Source: a virus
Strand: one strand, 5' to 3'
Length of the DNA: 30,543 nucleotides
IMG/VR virus record: IMGVR_UViG_3300013108_000478
Location: 1-30,543 of that record
Shown: positions 28,994-30,543 of the stretch, one piece after another
Position numbering within the stretch: the stretch's first letter is position 1
Layout: every line of letters begins with the position of its first letter
The notes under the pieces: generated by a model
Databases searched by the model: none
Told to the model about the DNA's origin: nothing
Seen by the model: the letters and a program-made list of their open reading frames with translations, nothing else
Made by a program: the position numbers and the translations under genes

Positions 28994-29513
28994 TAGAGAA
29001 AAACTTGGTTAAATCAGGTCTAAAGTAATTAATACTTTTCATTACTTTTCTATCTCTGGTACGGTAGACAATATACCGTCCTTCCTCGATTTTCTCAAAA
29101 TGACAGGCCTCACCTTGTTCCTTACTTCTCTGGCTGACACTCTGTATGGCTTCTTCTTTAGTTTTACAAGCTTTCGACATATTGCTTGCTTGTACCTCTT
29201 GATATGCAGGCCATATCTTATCTTTAAGGCCGTGTAACATAACACCGTTCCCAAGGGAAACATAAGCAATGTCGCACAAAGCGTCCAAAACCTCCACAAT
29301 GTCTCCGTTTTCGCAAGCTTCTCTATATTCTTCGAGCTCTTCAAGTACGAAATCATATACGAATTGCCATTCTTTTTTCTCTGGGATAGTTGGTTCATAG
29401 TTATTTGGTTTGTTAAATGTTGCGTTAAACGTTTCCACTTCATTTACAAATGGTACATTACCATTTTCCTTTGAATTATAGACCTCAAAGTCTAGTTTTA
29501 ATTGATTACTCAT
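28950..29513 (-). CDS. MazG/HisE-like NTP pyrophosphohydrolase
   Basis: A 187-residue protein with the all-alpha NTP pyrophosphohydrolase core. LEELEEYREACENGD (57-71) carries the first acidic motif and EVLDALCDIAYVSLG (74-88) the second (E74, D77, D81), followed by NMSKACKTKEEA. Such enzymes hydrolyse nucleoside triphosphates or phosphoribosyl-ATP-like substrates to monophosphate and pyrophosphate; phage versions may tune nucleotide or alarmone pools. N-terminal VETFNATFNKPNNYEP (26-41) and the C-terminal TRDRKVMKSINYF tail extend it. Bases 29041-29340 have clearly higher GC (28 of 60 at 29101-29160) than neighbouring genes, suggesting a mosaic origin. Confidence 0.85.
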   Translation of the reverse strand: MSNQLKLDFEVYNSKENGNVPFVNEVETFNATFNKPNNYEPTIPEKKEWQFVYDFVLEELEEYREACENGDIVEVLDALCDIAYVSLGNGVMLHGLKDKIWPAYQEVQASNMSKACKTKEEAIQSVSQRSKEQGEACHFEKIEEGRYIVYRTRDRKVMKSINYFRPDLTKFFSNDELQKFHKSETII

Positions 29514-30054
29514 TATCTTTTTGTTTATTTACGAATTCCATAAATGATCCATCTTTATCATTACTTAATCCACCTATAGTATAGATTTTATTATCTTCTT
29601 CATTTGTCCATACCTTAGAATTATCTTCTCTTTCTGCAAACTCTAAAAATTCATCTGATTGTAAATAATCTTGAATTGGAGCTGCATCAGATCTTTCCCA
29701 AGGATAAACTATCCATTCATCACCAACTTCTTTAGCGTAAAAATTGGGTGTAAATTTAGATGTTGGTTTGTGGTGTAAAACCGCCCAATAAGCACCTGGT
29801 GCTTTACTTAATGTTTCTCCTGTATCATTAATATCATCTACTACTAAAGTATTTTTACCTGGGTGTAATACAAAAGGTAAATCTAATTGGTGAGATATTA
29901 ATACTGCTGGGATTAATCCACCTCTAGGTAATCCCATTACTGAATCAATATTCGGATATTCCGTTATAATCTTTTCACATAATACCTTTACTGTTGTATT
30001 TATGTCATCCCAACTTAAAAATAACTTATTTTCTTCTTCGTTTAATAATGCCAT
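29506..30054 (-). CDS. Purine-type phosphoribosyltransferase
   Basis: A 182-residue type I phosphoribosyltransferase. The PRPP-binding motif is TLVVDDINDTGET (69-81), with two Asp and the Thr-Gly-Glu-Thr loop; MGLPRGGLIPAVL (40-52) is the pyrophosphate loop. These enzymes join a base to PRPP to make a nucleotide; the short length suits xanthine or hypoxanthine-guanine type enzymes. The C-terminal about 70 residues (SDEFLEFAEREDNSKVW onward) extend beyond the standard hood and are acidic. It lies 4 bases after folE and overlaps the MazG-like gene by 8 bases, making a nucleotide-metabolism group. Confidence 0.88.
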   Translation of the reverse strand: MALLNEEENKLFLSWDDINTTVKVLCEKIITEYPNIDSVMGLPRGGLIPAVLISHQLDLPFVLHPGKNTLVVDDINDTGETLSKAPGAYWAVLHHKPTSKFTPNFYAKEVGDEWIVYPWERSDAAPIQDYLQSDEFLEFAEREDNSKVWTNEEDNKIYTIGGLSNDKDGSFMEFVNKQKDNE

Positions 30055-30058
30055 TTAA

Positions 30059-30543
30059 TTATATATTATGTCCTCCGTTATTAATTTTTAAACTATCAAA
30101 GAATTCCTTTCTTGCTAAATTATCATTATCTCTAAATACTCCAGTTGCTTTTGTAGTAACCATAGCAGCACCTTGATGTTTGACACCTCTACAACTTACA
30201 CAATTATGTGTTCCTACTACTGTAACAATTACACCTTTATTATTCTCACAAATTTTATTTACAGCATTATGAATTGCTGATGTTAATTGTTCTTGAATTG
30301 CTCCTCTCCTTCCAAACAATTCTACTATTCTGTTTAGTTTAGATAATCCAATTACTCTACCATTATCTCCAACTACATAACCAATATGAACAACACCTCC
30401 AATTGTTTGGTGGTGATGAGAACACATTGAAGTTAATGGAATATTTCTTTCAATTACAATTCCATCATAACCATCAGATGGGAATGAAGTAATAGGAGAC
30501 ATTTCAGTATATCTACCTGCCCATAAATCATTTACGTAAGCTT
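30059..30543 (-). CDS. folE: GTP cyclohydrolase I, N-terminus beyond right edge
   Basis: The frame is open to the right edge: before the ATG at 30502 lie 13 more codons (AYVNDLWAGRYTE), so that ATG is internal and the gene is partial. Visible C-terminal 160 residues carry the zinc and substrate motifs of FolE: MCSHHHQTIGG (Cys and two His), VIGLSKLNRIVELFGRR, VQE-type IQEQLTSAI, and THNCVSCRGVKHQGAAM with the second zinc Cys. FolE converts GTP to dihydroneopterin triphosphate, the start of folate and of 7-deazaguanine synthesis. No queD, queE or queC genes are in the window, so which pathway it serves here is unknown. Confidence 0.93.
   Translation of the reverse strand, partial: AYVNDLWAGRYTEMSPITSFPSDGYDGIVIERNIPLTSMCSHHHQTIGGVVHIGYVVGDNGRVIGLSKLNRIVELFGRRGAIQEQLTSAIHNAVNKICENNKGVIVTVVGTHNCVSCRGVKHQGAAMVTTKATGVFRDNDNLARKEFFDSLKINNGGHNI

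Noticed and set aside
29042-29443. 133-codon minus-strand ORF inside the MazG-like gene, in another frame
   Set aside because: It is fully covered by a gene with intact acidic active-site motifs. The alternative frame is open mainly because this stretch has higher GC.
1-30543. Host chromosome origin suggested by GroEL, FolE, ligase and sugar genes
   Set aside because: The full T4-type replisome set, all genes on one strand, tiny overlapping genes and no rRNA, tRNA or ribosomal protein genes indicate a phage.

Overview
The window looks like a segment of a tailed-phage genome of the T4 superfamily, probably from a marine phage. It is AT-rich and packed with short overlapping genes. Every gene I can support lies on the minus strand, so transcription runs from high to low coordinates. 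The T4-type markers are the replisome set: family B DNA polymerase (gp43), sliding clamp (gp45), both clamp-loader subunits (gp44 and gp62) and ATP-dependent DNA ligase (gp30-like). Accessory genes typical of marine phages are hsp20, folE, MazG-like pyrophosphohydrolases, a PhyH-type dioxygenase and glycosyltransferases. Start codons almost never have a Shine-Dalgarno sequence. The best promoters read TTG-N19/20-TATATTkA, close to the Bacteroidetes -33/-7 promoter (TTG, TAnnTTTG). A Bacteroidetes (flavobacterial) host is therefore my inference, not something proven by the sequence.

Layout, following transcription from the right edge. 30543-28799: a folE that runs off the window, a phosphoribosyltransferase, a MazG-like hydrolase and a small Cys-rich protein (nucleotide metabolism). 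28809-25547: DNA polymerase split into two ORFs, exonuclease plus motifs A/B and then motif C plus thumb, with two unrelated small genes between them, all start/stop overlapped. 25523-23403: a radical SAM/SPASM enzyme with its own promoter, the sliding clamp, a small membrane protein and an eight-Cys protein. 23291-20480: chaperone block of Hsp20, an unknown, GroES and GroEL. 20444-16642: clamp loader gp44 and gp62 interleaved with small unknowns, a DUF1599-like protein, a Cas4/RecB-like Fe-S nuclease and a ribbon-helix-helix protein.

16627-9462: a sugar island of four glycosyltransferases of clear type, one likely glycosyltransferase-like protein, one unknown, an extended SDR epimerase and a short UDP-sugar dehydrogenase. 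It could build and attach a glycan to virion, host surface or another acceptor. 9406-4437: GNAT acetyltransferase, RadA/RecA-like ATPase, DNA ligase, GIY-YIG-like and HNH-like proteins, a zinc-finger protein, a secreted or anchored lysozyme-like protein and several tiny basic proteins. 4401-1: 2OG-Fe(II) dioxygenase, SWIM zinc-finger protein, small unknowns, two membrane proteins (one holin-like) and an acidic protein cut by the left edge.

Several real genes under about 60 codons are included (3271-3411, 4104-4253, 4231-4401, 4437-4562, 5175-5345, 8877-9014). Two intergenic regions, about 5.4 kb apart, carry nearly the same hairpin-promoter-leader cassette. No stretch over 300 bases is without a gene. 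I saw no tRNA, rRNA, CRISPR array, insertion sequence or integrase. All family assignments come from reading motifs; no database search was run.
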